Below are positions 36,492-45,069 of a stretch of 64,000 nucleotides of DNA, one piece after another. The notes beneath the pieces are model-generated. The model worked only from the letters and a program-made list of their open reading frames with translations. It was not told the DNA's origin and did not search any database. Source of the stretch: Saccharopolyspora_C sp047200635 (lineage in GTDB: Bacteria; Actinomycetota; Actinomycetes; Mycobacteriales; Pseudonocardiaceae); the NCBI RefSeq assembly GCF_047200635.1, contig NZ_JBJZOI010000005.1, forward strand, positions 186,001 to 250,000. The letters are read 5' to 3'. Each line of letters starts with the position of its first letter. The first letter of the stretch is position 1. Made by a program: the position numbers and the translations under genes.

Positions 36492-36659
36492 ATGGGTGCC
36501 ATCGTCGTCGCCGCTGTCGTCGGGATCGTCGCGCTGAGCTTGCTCGCCGCGGTCCTGGTCCTGTCCGCTCTCGGCATCGCCGGGACCAAGGCCATCAACG
36601 CCGTCCACGACGGCGGCCAGTGGTGGGTGAACCGCCGCGGCCGCAGGCACCACGGCTGA
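36492..36659 (+). CDS. Microprotein, single membrane span
   Basis: 55 residues. One strongly hydrophobic span at about 4-32, then a short segment with WW and a basic RRGRRHH end, so an N-out/C-in or N-terminal anchor topology is likely. Directly upstream a GTGAG/CTCAC stem (36475-36490) and three AGATC words (from about 36449) precede the ATG. It is followed 14 bases later by a second microprotein. No family recognised. Confidence 0.5.
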   Translation: MGAIVVAAVVGIVALSLLAAVLVLSALGIAGTKAINAVHDGGQWWVNRRGRRHHG

Positions 36660-36672
36660 GCGGGCGCGGTCG

Positions 36673-36774
36673 ATGCGCGGGGAGTGGTGGGCGAACCTGA
36701 TCGTCCTCGTGGTCCTGCCGTTGGCGGGTCTCGCGGTGGCGACCGTGCTCGCGATGGTGATCATCTCCCTGTGA
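36673..36774 (+). CDS. Microprotein, single membrane span (second of pair)
   Basis: 33 residues: MRGEWWANL, then one membrane span to the C-terminus. Starts 14 bases after the previous microprotein. The WW pair recurs in both. No clear ribosome site, but it may be coupled. Too short for confident calling; the hydrophobic pattern and close spacing are the evidence. Confidence 0.4.
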   Translation: MRGEWWANLIVLVVLPLAGLAVATVLAMVIISL

Positions 36775-36977
36775 CCCCCGCCCGGCCGACCCCCGCCCGG
36801 CGGCCCTGCTCGCACGTCCTGTTCTCGCCCCCGCGATGAGCCTTCGCGTATGCAAGGAGATCATCGGATCTGGCCCGCGCGCGTCGCGCGGCTGCCAAGG
36901 TGGGGAACCTGGGCGCCACCACCGGACGTCGCACCGCTGCGCGCCGGTCGTGGCGTGACGGGCGAGGAGGGGCGATC

Positions 36978-37289
36978 ATGTCAGGTTTCGGGGCGAACTC
37001 GGGCGAGTTGGTCGCGGCCGCGAGCAGCATCAGGGGCGCCGCCGATCCGGTCCGCGACGAGCACGGCGAGAGGATCGCGGGCCTCCGGATCGGTGGTGAC
37101 GCGTTCGGGCGCGTGCACGGGCAGGCCGCGGGCGGTTACCAGGAGGGCATGGCCAAGCTGGCCAGGTCCGTGACCTCCGTCGCGGACGCGATGGACGACT
37201 TCTCCGGCAAGCTGGAGCAGACCGGACACGGCTACGACTGGTCCGATGCCGACGCCGCCGACACCGTCGGAAAGTCGGGGAACGCCTGA
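36978..37289 (+). CDS. EspC-like ESX substrate
   Basis: 103 residues, helix-turn-helix hairpin composition, with a glycine-rich turn near 40-53 and Y86-D90 (YDWSD) matching the YxxxD/E secretion motif. Fits the EspC/type VII secretion target group (ESX-associated, lacking a strict WXG). GGAGGGG lies 9 bases before ATG 36978. Its TGA overlaps the ATG of the next gene by one base, so it is made together with the 883-residue protein and probably pairs with its N-terminal domain. Confidence 0.8.
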   Translation: MSGFGANSGELVAAASSIRGAADPVRDEHGERIAGLRIGGDAFGRVHGQAAGGYQEGMAKLARSVTSVADAMDDFSGKLEQTGHGYDWSDADAADTVGKSGNA

Positions 37290-39940
37290 TGGCGGACGAG
37301 AAGGACAACCCGTCGTGGAACGAGATCAAGGCCGTGCTCGACGACGGCGAGGTCTCCGACGAGAAGAAGCGCGCTCTCGTCCTCGCCTACAACGTCACCG
37401 TTGACGACGGTCTGTTCGGCAACGGCGTCGCCGACGAAGCGCAGTCGTACTTCGACAAGTACGACGACGCCCTCGGCAAGAGCATCGCCGAGGGCTTCTT
37501 CACCCCGGACCCCAACGAGAAGCTGCAAGATCTCTACGCGGACGCGAAGAAGCAATCCGACGAGGCGGGGGAGCGGGACCGCCGGCACGACGAGGCGGTG
37601 CGGGACGGCAAGGCCGCGATCGAGGGCACCCAGCGCGCGGCCGACAACGGCGAGAAGGGCGGCGCGGGCGCCGACTCCTCGGACGAGCTGCTGGACGCGG
37701 GCGACGCCGGGCTGCGCTTCTTCCGCGACCTGCTCCCGGTTTACCACCGAATCGGCGCTATCAAGAACGGCAAGGCCGGGGTCGGGCAGGTGAAGCAGGC
37801 CGAGGACCGCTTCCACGAGCAGCGCGGCATCGCGTTCGCCGAGTTCGCCCGCGGTGCCGAGGCGCTGAACGCGGCCGAGCGCGGACTGCGCGATGCCCAC
37901 GAGAGCATGGCCTCGCGGCTCGGTCGGCTCTGGAAGGACTGGTCCGGGCCGGCCTCCGACAGCGCGCAGCGGTTCTTCGCGGAGAAGTTCACCCCGACCG
38001 TCAACGAGCGCGTGATCGACCGGTTGAGCACCGCCGCCCAGAGCACCACCGCCGCGCTGCGGGGACTCGGGGACCTGTGCCGGGAGAAGTCCCGCTACGT
38101 CCTGGAGCTGGAAGCCCGGCGCGAGCAGATCACGTGCGGGAAGAGCACGAAGGACTGGAACACCACCGTCGACCTGGCCAACGGGAACCAGGACGACGAG
38201 GTGATCCGCAAGGTCGCCTCGATCTGGGGCATCCCCATCGACGAGTCCTGCGGGGACGCCGCCCAGGAGACCAAGGACGCGGCCGTCCAGAAGGCGCAGG
38301 AGATGGTCGACTCCTTCGCCGAGGCCGTCGAGGAGGAGTGGAAGAACTTCGACGCCAAGTGCGCGGGCACGAAGAAGGCCGTGGACGAGACGTGGTCGAA
38401 GCTGAACGACGAGCTCGGCAAGGCCGAGGAGAACCCGTTCGGCGATCCCGGTCCCGCCCCGGATGAGTCCGGTCCCGGTCAGCGGGGCCCCGGTCAGCAA
38501 GGCCCGGGTCAGCAAGGCCCGGGTCAGCAGGGGCCGGGGCAGGCGGGTGGCTCTCCCGGTGGTGCTCCGGGTGGCTCGTCCGGCGGTGCCGCCGGAGGCT
38601 CGGCCGGGGGCGCTGGCGGTGCCCCCGCGATGCCGGAGGCGCCCCGGGGCCCCGAGATGCCCCAGGCGCCCGAGATGCCGCCGGAGCCGGAGATGCCGCC
38701 GGAGCCGGAGATGCCCGCGGCACCGGAGTTGTCGGAGCCCGGGCCGCGACCGGGAGAGCCGGGCGGGCCCGAGGTCAGGACCGTCGGCGAGGGCCGCGAC
38801 GCCGTGCGGGTCCAGGAGCCCGACCAGCAGGGCACCTCCCGGGTCACGATCACCGGTGCGGACGGGCAGCCGAAGACCTACGACGTGCGGTTCGGCCCGG
38901 AGGCGGGCCAGCCGGGCGACCTCCCGGGCATCGGCACGAACCCGACCCCGGGCGCGATGCCGGCAGCCGCGGGTCAACCCGGCGCTCCCGGGCCGGTCCC
39001 GGGCCAGCCGGGCGTGCCGGGGCAGCCGCCCGCGATCCCGGTGGTGCCGGGGGCGGACGGCGCGGCGGTGATCCAGGAGGGCGACCGCACGATCACGCTG
39101 GAGCGCGGGCCGGACGGCGCGATCGCCGTGGGCGTGCGCGGCGGCGCCGACCAGCCGCCGTTCCAGGAGACCGTGTCCTTCGGCGACGAGCAGGCGGGCA
39201 CCCCGCAGCCGGGCATCCCGCAGCCGGGGACTTCGCCGCTGGGAACTCCGCAGTCGGACGCCCCGCCGCCGCCCGCCGTGCCGGGCGCGGAACCGATCCC
39301 CGCTCCGCCGGTCGGGGGCGAACCGATCCCGGCTCCGGCGGAGCCCGCGCCGGGCGCCGCGTTCGACCCGGCCCCGTCGGCGACCCCGCCGCAGGTCGGC
39401 GGTTTCGACGCGGCGTCCGGCGGCACCGAGCCGGTGGCGCCGGAGGCGGGAACGGCCGCCGCACCGGACCTCGACGGTCCGGCCCCGACTGCTCCGCAGT
39501 CGGCGGGTCTCAGCCTGGCGGGCGCCTTCGCGCGCGACGGCGTGGCGAACTCGTTCACCAGCATGTCCGGTCAGCTGTTCGCGGGAGACCTCGCCGGGGA
39601 CCCGTCCGCCCAGCAGCCGGTTCCGTTCGGCGGCCCGCCGCCGCAGTCCGGGGCGACCGGCCTGGCCAGCGCGCACGACGCCGCCCAGGGCAGCTCGCAG
39701 GGCGCGACCGGGCTGGCCTCGATGGGCGACCCGGTCGCGGGCCAGGGCGGTGCTCAGCAGGCCGGCGGGATGGGCGGCGGCATGATGGGTGGCATGGGCG
39801 GCGGCCAGCAGAACGGCGGCGGCGACCAGGAGCGGACGAACTCGAGCCCGTGGCGCACCCGGGGCCAGTTGTTCGACGACGTGCAGGAGCAGTCCGACAC
39901 CCGCTTCCGCGCGGTGTTCGGCGAGGACCGGCGAGGGTGA
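37289..39940 (+). CDS. Large repeat-rich ESX-associated protein
   Basis: 883 residues. Residues 1-400 are helical and charged; W218-S-G220 (LWKDWSGPASDSAQRFF) is a WXG-like turn, and five cysteines follow. Residues ~395-490 are low complexity: five 5-residue GPGQx repeats, a Gly/Ala/Ser run, then PEMPxEPEMPP repeats. Residues ~500-830 alternate short conserved blocks with Pro-rich linkers. The end has a Gly/Met run (GGGMMGGMGGG) and SSPWRTRGQLFDDV. Layout of an ESX substrate with a surface-exposed or wall-spanning tail. No enzyme motif seen. Lies in a three-gene operon with an EspC-like protein before it and a small coiled-coil protein after it. Confidence 0.8.
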   Translation: MADEKDNPSWNEIKAVLDDGEVSDEKKRALVLAYNVTVDDGLFGNGVADEAQSYFDKYDDALGKSIAEGFFTPDPNEKLQDLYADAKKQSDEAGERDRRHDEAVRDGKAAIEGTQRAADNGEKGGAGADSSDELLDAGDAGLRFFRDLLPVYHRIGAIKNGKAGVGQVKQAEDRFHEQRGIAFAEFARGAEALNAAERGLRDAHESMASRLGRLWKDWSGPASDSAQRFFAEKFTPTVNERVIDRLSTAAQSTTAALRGLGDLCREKSRYVLELEARREQITCGKSTKDWNTTVDLANGNQDDEVIRKVASIWGIPIDESCGDAAQETKDAAVQKAQEMVDSFAEAVEEEWKNFDAKCAGTKKAVDETWSKLNDELGKAEENPFGDPGPAPDESGPGQRGPGQQGPGQQGPGQQGPGQAGGSPGGAPGGSSGGAAGGSAGGAGGAPAMPEAPRGPEMPQAPEMPPEPEMPPEPEMPAAPELSEPGPRPGEPGGPEVRTVGEGRDAVRVQEPDQQGTSRVTITGADGQPKTYDVRFGPEAGQPGDLPGIGTNPTPGAMPAAAGQPGAPGPVPGQPGVPGQPPAIPVVPGADGAAVIQEGDRTITLERGPDGAIAVGVRGGADQPPFQETVSFGDEQAGTPQPGIPQPGTSPLGTPQSDAPPPPAVPGAEPIPAPPVGGEPIPAPAEPAPGAAFDPAPSATPPQVGGFDAASGGTEPVAPEAGTAAAPDLDGPAPTAPQSAGLSLAGAFARDGVANSFTSMSGQLFAGDLAGDPSAQQPVPFGGPPPQSGATGLASAHDAAQGSSQGATGLASMGDPVAGQGGAQQAGGMGGGMMGGMGGGQQNGGGDQERTNSSPWRTRGQLFDDVQEQSDTRFRAVFGEDRRG
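38471..38545 (+). repeat. 15-bp tandem repeat inside the 883-residue gene
   Basis: Five imperfect 15-bp units encoding GPGQx. The third and fourth are almost identical, which suggests recent slippage. Confidence 0.75.
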
Positions 39941-39967
39941 CCCCGCTGCCGGGGAGGGCGGTCTGAG

Positions 39968-40342
39968 ATGGGCGTCGAGACACCGGACGCGCGCGCGTTC
40001 CGGGAATCGATGAACCGGTTGGTCGGCGAGGACGTCAACCGCGGTCACGAGCTCACGAGGAGCTCGCGGGAGAGCGCCGAGCGGGCGAGCGCGAGCATCG
40101 CGAGCACCGTGGACACGGCGAAGCGGATGGCCGAGCGGATCCGGGAGCGGGCCGAGCGGGAGAACGCCGAGCGCGGCGGGGTCTCCGAGATCGACGTCCG
40201 GGTGCGGGACGACGAGGAGGAGCCCGCCGACCAGGCGCCGCGCCGGGCCGCTCCGGCTTCCGCGCGCCCTGCCGCGCGGCGCCGTCCTCCGGTCGAGGAC
40301 GACGACGAGGACTTCTTCACCAACCAGACCTGGCTGCGCTGA
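39968..40342 (+). CDS. Small charged helical protein, unknown
   Basis: 124 residues. Residues 1-70 look like an amphipathic or coiled-coil helix (Ser/Glu/Arg-rich, RESMNRLVGEDVNRGHEL onwards), residues 85-105 are Pro/Ala/Arg-rich, and the C-terminus is acidic with EDDDEDFFTNQTWLR. Third gene of the ESX-substrate-like operon, 27 bases after the large protein, so a chaperone or accessory role in its export is plausible. No recognised family. Confidence 0.75.
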   Translation: MGVETPDARAFRESMNRLVGEDVNRGHELTRSSRESAERASASIASTVDTAKRMAERIRERAERENAERGGVSEIDVRVRDDEEEPADQAPRRAAPASARPAARRRPPVEDDDEDFFTNQTWLR

Positions 40343-40358
40343 GCGGGGGACGGGGGCG

Positions 40359-40399
40359 GCCCGCCGCACCGTCCGCCGGGGAGATCCGGACCGGCGGGC
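40359..40399. terminator. Weak hairpin between convergent genes
   Basis: 8-bp arms (40359-40366 and 40392-40399) with a 25-base loop in the short gap before the hydrolase stop. Confidence 0.3.
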
Positions 40400-41218
40400 T
40401 CAGGCGGCGCGGGCGGCGGTGCGGGTGCGGGCCCGGTCGAGGGTGGCGCCGGAGAAGTCGTCGTCGAGCAGCGCGGCCCCGCGCTCGTCACCGTTGAGGG
40501 TGCGCAGCAGGAACGCCGTGAGCAGCGCCCGCGCGGTGCGCTGGGTGCGGTACTCGGGCTTGCCGTCCAGCAGCAGTTCGGTCCAGTGCCTGCCCTCGGT
40601 GAACCCGAGGTGGGTGGCCTTGGGCAGTTCGCGCAGCTGCACCGGCCCGCCCCAGGCGGCGGCGATCGGCTGCGCGTTCGAGACCGCCGGGGCCAGCAGG
40701 TCCTTGCCACCGGCCAGGTGCAGCCCGGGGACGGTGACCCGGTGCGCGGCGGCCAGCGCCGAGGGCATCGTCTCGGTCACCGCGAAGGTCGCGGCGGCGC
40801 GGATCCGCGGGTCCTCGGCGGCGGCGAGGATCGCGCTGCCGCCACCGAGCGCGTGCCCGGCGACGGCGAGCTTGCGCTCGTCCACGCTGATCGCGCCCTC
40901 GCCGAGCCGGACGCCGGTGCAGATGTCCAGCGCGGTGCGCAGGTCGGCGGCCAGCAGCCGGTGCGAGGCCAGCGGGCCGCGCTGGGTGCCGGGAGCGGCG
41001 GCGACGACGCCCCAGGACGCGAGGTGGCGCAGCAGCCCGGCGTAGCGGCGCGGCGACTGGAGCCAGCCGTGGCCGAACGCGACGGCGGGCAGCCCCTTCC
41101 CGCTGCGCGGGGTGCACACGACGCCGGGCAGTCCGACCAGCGCGAGATCGCCGTGCAGCACCTCGTGCGGTCCCCGGTGGGCCAGTTCTTCCAACGCCTT
41201 CTTGGCATTCCGCGCCAT
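40400..41218 (-). CDS. Alpha/beta-hydrolase-fold protein with an altered nucleophile motif
   Basis: 272 residues, cytosolic. The fold is visible: LPAVAFGHGWLQSPRRYAGLLRHLASWG (oxyanion region), DERKLAVAGHALGGGSAIL (nucleophile elbow), HLAGGKDLLAPA (acid strand) and a late histidine in KATHLGFTEG. This resembles chlorophyllase/dienelactone hydrolase-like proteins. The elbow reads GHALGG: the serine of GHSxGG is alanine (GCG where TCG would code Ser). Either a non-catalytic member or one using another residue (the Ser four residues on). ATG 41218 is the first good start. Confidence 0.82.
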   Translation of the reverse strand: MARNAKKALEELAHRGPHEVLHGDLALVGLPGVVCTPRSGKGLPAVAFGHGWLQSPRRYAGLLRHLASWGVVAAAPGTQRGPLASHRLLAADLRTALDICTGVRLGEGAISVDERKLAVAGHALGGGSAILAAAEDPRIRAAATFAVTETMPSALAAAHRVTVPGLHLAGGKDLLAPAVSNAQPIAAAWGGPVQLRELPKATHLGFTEGRHWTELLLDGKPEYRTQRTARALLTAFLLRTLNGDERGAALLDDDFSGATLDRARTRTAARAA

Positions 41219-41454
41219 GGTGGGTCACGGTAGCCGACGTGCCCGCGGGCACGCCCACGCGACGGCCCGCGCGCGGGACGTGTCCGACGCCTCGGCCGCG
41301 CCGCACCGGTCTCCCGGGCCGCCTGCCCCGCGCGGTACCACCGCGCCCGCTCCCCGCTTGGCGGGCTCGTGATTCGCTGAACAGCGAAGATCCGGTTCTT
41401 CGTCGTGCGGAGGCCTGGTGCCGTGCCCGTTCTGAGACGTTCCGCGGCGGTGGC

Positions 41455-41460
41455 TACGCT
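41455..41460 (+). promoter_or_regulatory. -10 box of glmS (leaderless)
   Basis: TACGCT ends 7 bases before the GTG at 41468. The start is fixed by chemistry, because Cys must be residue 2, so this supports the leaderless spacing rule. Confidence 0.55.
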
Positions 41461-41467
41461 GACTCGG

Positions 41468-43330
41468 GTGTGCGGCATCGTGGGTTACGTAGGACATCGT
41501 CAGGCGCTGGACGTGGTGCTGGACGGGCTCAGGCGGCTGGAGTACCGGGGTTACGACTCGGCAGGCATCGCCATGCTCGACGGCGCGGGTGGGCTCGCGG
41601 TGGAGCGGGCGGCGGGTGCGCTGTCGAACCTGGAGGGCAAGCTCGCCGGGCAGGACGCCTCCCGGTTCGCGGCCACCAGCGGGATGGGCCACACCAGGTG
41701 GGCCACGCACGGCGCGCCGACCGACCGCAACGCGCACCCGCACCGGGACGCGGCGGGCAAGGTCGCCGTGGTGCACAACGGCATCATCGAGAACTTCGCG
41801 GCCCTGCGCGCCGAACTGGAGTCCGCCGGTGTCGAGATGGCCAGCGAGACCGACTCCGAGACGGCGGCGCACCTGGTCGCGGCGGCTCACGCCGCGGGCC
41901 CGACCGCGGGTGACCTGACCGCCAGCACCCGCGCGGTGGCGCGGCGGCTGGAGGGCGCGTTCACGCTGCTGGTCACGCACGCCGACGAGCCCGGCACGAT
42001 CGTGGCGGCGCGGCGCTCCTCCCCGCTCGTGGTCGGCGTCGGCGAGGGCGAGCACTTCCTCGCCTCCGACGTGGCGGCGTTCATCGAGCACACCCGGGAC
42101 GCGGTGGAGCTCGGGCAGGACCAGGTCGTCACCATCGACCGCGACGGCTACCGGGTCACCGACTTCCACGGCGCCGAGGTGCCGGCGAAGCCGTTCACGG
42201 TGGACTGGGACCTCTCGGCCGCCGAGAAGGGCGGCCACGACTACTTCATGCTCAAGGAGATCGAGGAGCAGCCCGAGGCGCTGGAGAACACGCTGCGCGG
42301 GCACTTCTCGGGGCGCGGCATCATCCTCGACGAGCAGCGGATGACCGAGCAGGACCTGCGCGACATCGACAAGGTCTTCGTCGTGGCCTGCGGGACCGCG
42401 TACCACTCCGGGCTGCTGGCCAAGTACGCCATCGAGCACTGGTGCCGCATCCCGGTCGAGGTCGAGCTGGCCAGCGAGTTCCGCTACCGCGACCCGGTGC
42501 TGGGCCGCGACACGCTGGTCGTGGCGATCTCCCAGTCCGGCGAGACCGCCGACACCCTGGAAGCGGTGCGGCACGCGCGCACCCAGCGCGCCCGGGTGCT
42601 GGCCATCTGCAACACGAACGGGGCGCAGATCCCGCGCGAGTCGGACGCGGTGCTCTACACCCACGCGGGCCCGGAGATCGGGGTGGCCGCGACGAAGACC
42701 TTCCTCGCGCAGATCACCGCGAACTACCTGGTGGGACTCGCCTTGGCGCAGGCGCGCGGGACGAAGTACTCCGACGAGGTGGCCCGCGAGTTCGAGGAGC
42801 TCGCCGCGATGCCGGACGCGGTGCGGCAGGCGCTGGCCTCGGTGGACCAGGTGCGGACCTTGGCCCGCGAGCTCGCCGACTCGAAGGCGGTGCTGTTCCT
42901 CGGCCGCCACGTCGGCTACCCGGTGGCGCTGGAGGGCGCGCTCAAGCTCAAGGAGCTCGCCTACATGCACGCGGAGGGCTTCGCGGCCGGCGAGCTCAAG
43001 CACGGGCCCATCGCGCTGATCGAGGACCGGCTGCCGGTGGTCGTGGTGATGCCGTCGGCGAAGGGCCGGGCGCTGCTGCACTCGAAGATGCTGTCCAACA
43101 TCCGCGAGATCCAGGCGCGCGGCGCCCGCACCGTGGTCATCGCGGAGGAGGGCGACGAGGCGGTGCGTCCGTTCGCCGACGAGCTGATCGAGATCCCGGC
43201 GGTGCCGACGCTGCTGCAACCGCTGGTGTCCACGGTCCCGCTGCAGGTGCTCGCCGCCGAGATCGCCCGCGCGCGCGGCTACGACGTGGACAAGCCGCGG
43301 AACCTGGCCAAGTCGGTCACCGTGGAGTGA
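41468..43330 (+). CDS. glmS: Glutamine--fructose-6-phosphate aminotransferase
   Basis: 620 residues. First step of UDP-GlcNAc synthesis. The N-terminal Cys2 (MCGIVGYVG) is the glutaminase nucleophile after Met removal, then TRWATHGAP and HNGIIENF; two SIS sugar-isomerase domains follow (VACGTAYHSGLLAKY and LGRHVGYPVALEGALKLKE) and the C-terminal DKPRNLAKSVTVE is the family end with the lysine used in the isomerase reaction. GTG 41468 is the only start that puts Cys at position 2. Works with glmM upstream. A terminator follows. Confidence 0.98.
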   Translation: MCGIVGYVGHRQALDVVLDGLRRLEYRGYDSAGIAMLDGAGGLAVERAAGALSNLEGKLAGQDASRFAATSGMGHTRWATHGAPTDRNAHPHRDAAGKVAVVHNGIIENFAALRAELESAGVEMASETDSETAAHLVAAAHAAGPTAGDLTASTRAVARRLEGAFTLLVTHADEPGTIVAARRSSPLVVGVGEGEHFLASDVAAFIEHTRDAVELGQDQVVTIDRDGYRVTDFHGAEVPAKPFTVDWDLSAAEKGGHDYFMLKEIEEQPEALENTLRGHFSGRGIILDEQRMTEQDLRDIDKVFVVACGTAYHSGLLAKYAIEHWCRIPVEVELASEFRYRDPVLGRDTLVVAISQSGETADTLEAVRHARTQRARVLAICNTNGAQIPRESDAVLYTHAGPEIGVAATKTFLAQITANYLVGLALAQARGTKYSDEVAREFEELAAMPDAVRQALASVDQVRTLARELADSKAVLFLGRHVGYPVALEGALKLKELAYMHAEGFAAGELKHGPIALIEDRLPVVVVMPSAKGRALLHSKMLSNIREIQARGARTVVIAEEGDEAVRPFADELIEIPAVPTLLQPLVSTVPLQVLAAEIARARGYDVDKPRNLAKSVTVE

Positions 43331-43346
43331 TCCCCGGCCGAACTCC

Positions 43347-43381
43347 GGAGCGGACCGTCCGAGCCTCGGGCGGTCCGCTCC
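43347..43381 (+). terminator. Terminator after glmS
   Basis: 15-bp stem with one G-T pair (43347-43361 and 43367-43381) and a 5-base loop. Confidence 0.8.
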
Positions 43382-43453
43382 GCTGTCCCCGGGCCGCGGC
43401 AGGCCGGGCGCGCATCGGGTAGGACGGCAGCAACCGCGAAGGGGAGGTCCTCA

Positions 43454-44956
43454 GTGCAGGGAATCTGGAGCCCGGAGCAGATCCGGTCCGCCGAGCGCGT
43501 CGTGTTCGATCGGATCCCCGAACCCGTCGTGATGCGCCGGGCCGCGTTCGCCGTGGCCGTGCACTCCGCGCGGCTGCTGGCCGAGACCTCCGGCGCGGTC
43601 GCGGGCCGACGGGTGGTGCTGCTCGTCGGCGGTGGGAACAACGGCGGCGACGCGCTCTGGGCGGGCGTCGAGCTGCGCCGCCGGGGAGCCGGGGTCACCG
43701 CCGTGCTGCTGTCGCCGGACAAGGCGCACCCGGCGGGCCTGGCCGCGCTGCGCCGGGCGCGCGGGCGGGTCGTCGAGGCCGGAGGACCGGGCGCGGACAC
43801 CGCGGGCATCGGGGCGGCCGCCGCCGACGCCGTGCAGCGGGCGGACCTGGTGCTCGACGGCATCGTGGGCCTGTCGGCGCGGGGGAGCCTGCGGCCGGTC
43901 GCGGCCGAGCTCGTCGCCCGGGTGCGGGCCCCGATCGTCGCGGTCGACCTGCCCAGCGGCGTGGACCCGGTCACCGGGGCGGTCGACGGCCCGGCGGTGG
44001 ACGCGGACCTGACGGTCACCTTCGGCGGCCGCAAGCCCTGCCACGTGCTCGGCGCCGGTTCGGTGCGCTCCGGCGAGGTGGTGGTGGCCGACATCGGCCT
44101 GGGCGGCGACCTGCCGGAACCGGAGCTGCTGGTGCTGGAGCACGCGGACGTGGGCGCGGCGTGGCCGGTGCCCAGCGCCTCGGACGACAAGTACTCGCAG
44201 GGCGTCGTCGGCGTCGCCGCCGGCTCGGCCACCTACCCGGGAGCGGCGGTGCTGGCGGCGGGCTCGGCGGTGCAGGCGACCTCGGGCATGGTCCGCTACG
44301 CGGGGCCCGCGGCCGACGTGGTGCGCGCGCGGTGGCCGGAGGTCGTGGCCACCGGGTCGATCACCGACGCGGGCCGGGTGCAGGCCTGGGCGGTCGGCCC
44401 GGGGATCGGCACCGGGGCGAGCGGGCGGGAGGTGCTGCGGCGGGTGCTGGAGTCCGGCCGCCCGGTGTGCGCGGACGCCGACTCGATCACCCTGCTGGCC
44501 CAGGACCCGACGTTGTGGGACGCCCGCGACCCGGACGCCGCGCTGGTGCTCACCCCGCACGCCGGGGAGTTCGCCCGGCTCGCCGGGGACGTCGGGGCCG
44601 ACCGGGTGGCGGCGGCGCGGGAGGTGGCGCGCCGGTACGACGTGGTGCTGCTGCTCAAGGGCAATTCCACCGTGGTCGCCGCTCCGGACGGGCGGGTGCT
44701 GGTGAACGACGCGCCCCACGCCTGGCCCGCGACGGCCGGATCGGGCGACGTGCTCACCGGGCTCATCGGCGCGCTGCTGGCGGCCGGGGTGGACCCGTGG
44801 CTCGCCTGCGGCTGCGCGGCGCACGCGCACGCGCTGGCCGCCGAGCTCGCCGCGTTCGGACCGACGGCGGAGGAGGATCCGGTCGGCGCCCCGATCGGGG
44901 CCTCCGCGCTGCTGGCCGCGCTGCCCGCGGCGATCCGCGCGCTCCGAGCCTCCTGA
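43454..44956 (+). CDS. nnr: Bifunctional NAD(P)HX epimerase/dehydratase
   Basis: 500 residues. Repairs hydrated NAD(P)H. N-terminal YjeF_N epimerase domain (about 1-215) with VVLLVGGGNNGGDALW and VDLPSGVDPVTG; C-terminal ribokinase-like dehydratase domain with VLTPHAGEFARLAG, LLKGNSTVVAAPDG and AGSGDVLTGLIGALLAAG. Starts GTG 43454, GGGGAGG 6 bases upstream. The gene order glmS-nnr-alr-tsaE matches other actinobacteria. Part of the region from glmS to tsaE on one strand. Confidence 0.95.
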   Translation: MQGIWSPEQIRSAERVVFDRIPEPVVMRRAAFAVAVHSARLLAETSGAVAGRRVVLLVGGGNNGGDALWAGVELRRRGAGVTAVLLSPDKAHPAGLAALRRARGRVVEAGGPGADTAGIGAAAADAVQRADLVLDGIVGLSARGSLRPVAAELVARVRAPIVAVDLPSGVDPVTGAVDGPAVDADLTVTFGGRKPCHVLGAGSVRSGEVVVADIGLGGDLPEPELLVLEHADVGAAWPVPSASDDKYSQGVVGVAAGSATYPGAAVLAAGSAVQATSGMVRYAGPAADVVRARWPEVVATGSITDAGRVQAWAVGPGIGTGASGREVLRRVLESGRPVCADADSITLLAQDPTLWDARDPDAALVLTPHAGEFARLAGDVGADRVAAAREVARRYDVVLLLKGNSTVVAAPDGRVLVNDAPHAWPATAGSGDVLTGLIGALLAAGVDPWLACGCAAHAHALAAELAAFGPTAEEDPVGAPIGASALLAALPAAIRALRAS

Positions 44957-45069
44957 TCACGGACGGTGATATCCTGGAGTCTCGCAGTGATCGATCCGGG
45001 AGTGGGATGTGGGGGTCCGTCACATATGCGGGCGTTGATCGTCATCTCGTGTGCGACGATGTCGGCGCC

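Noticed and set aside
44957..45069. TATCCT word before alr as its promoter
   Set aside because: It lies about 100 bases upstream without a -35 partner, and alr may be read through from nnr; not enough to call.
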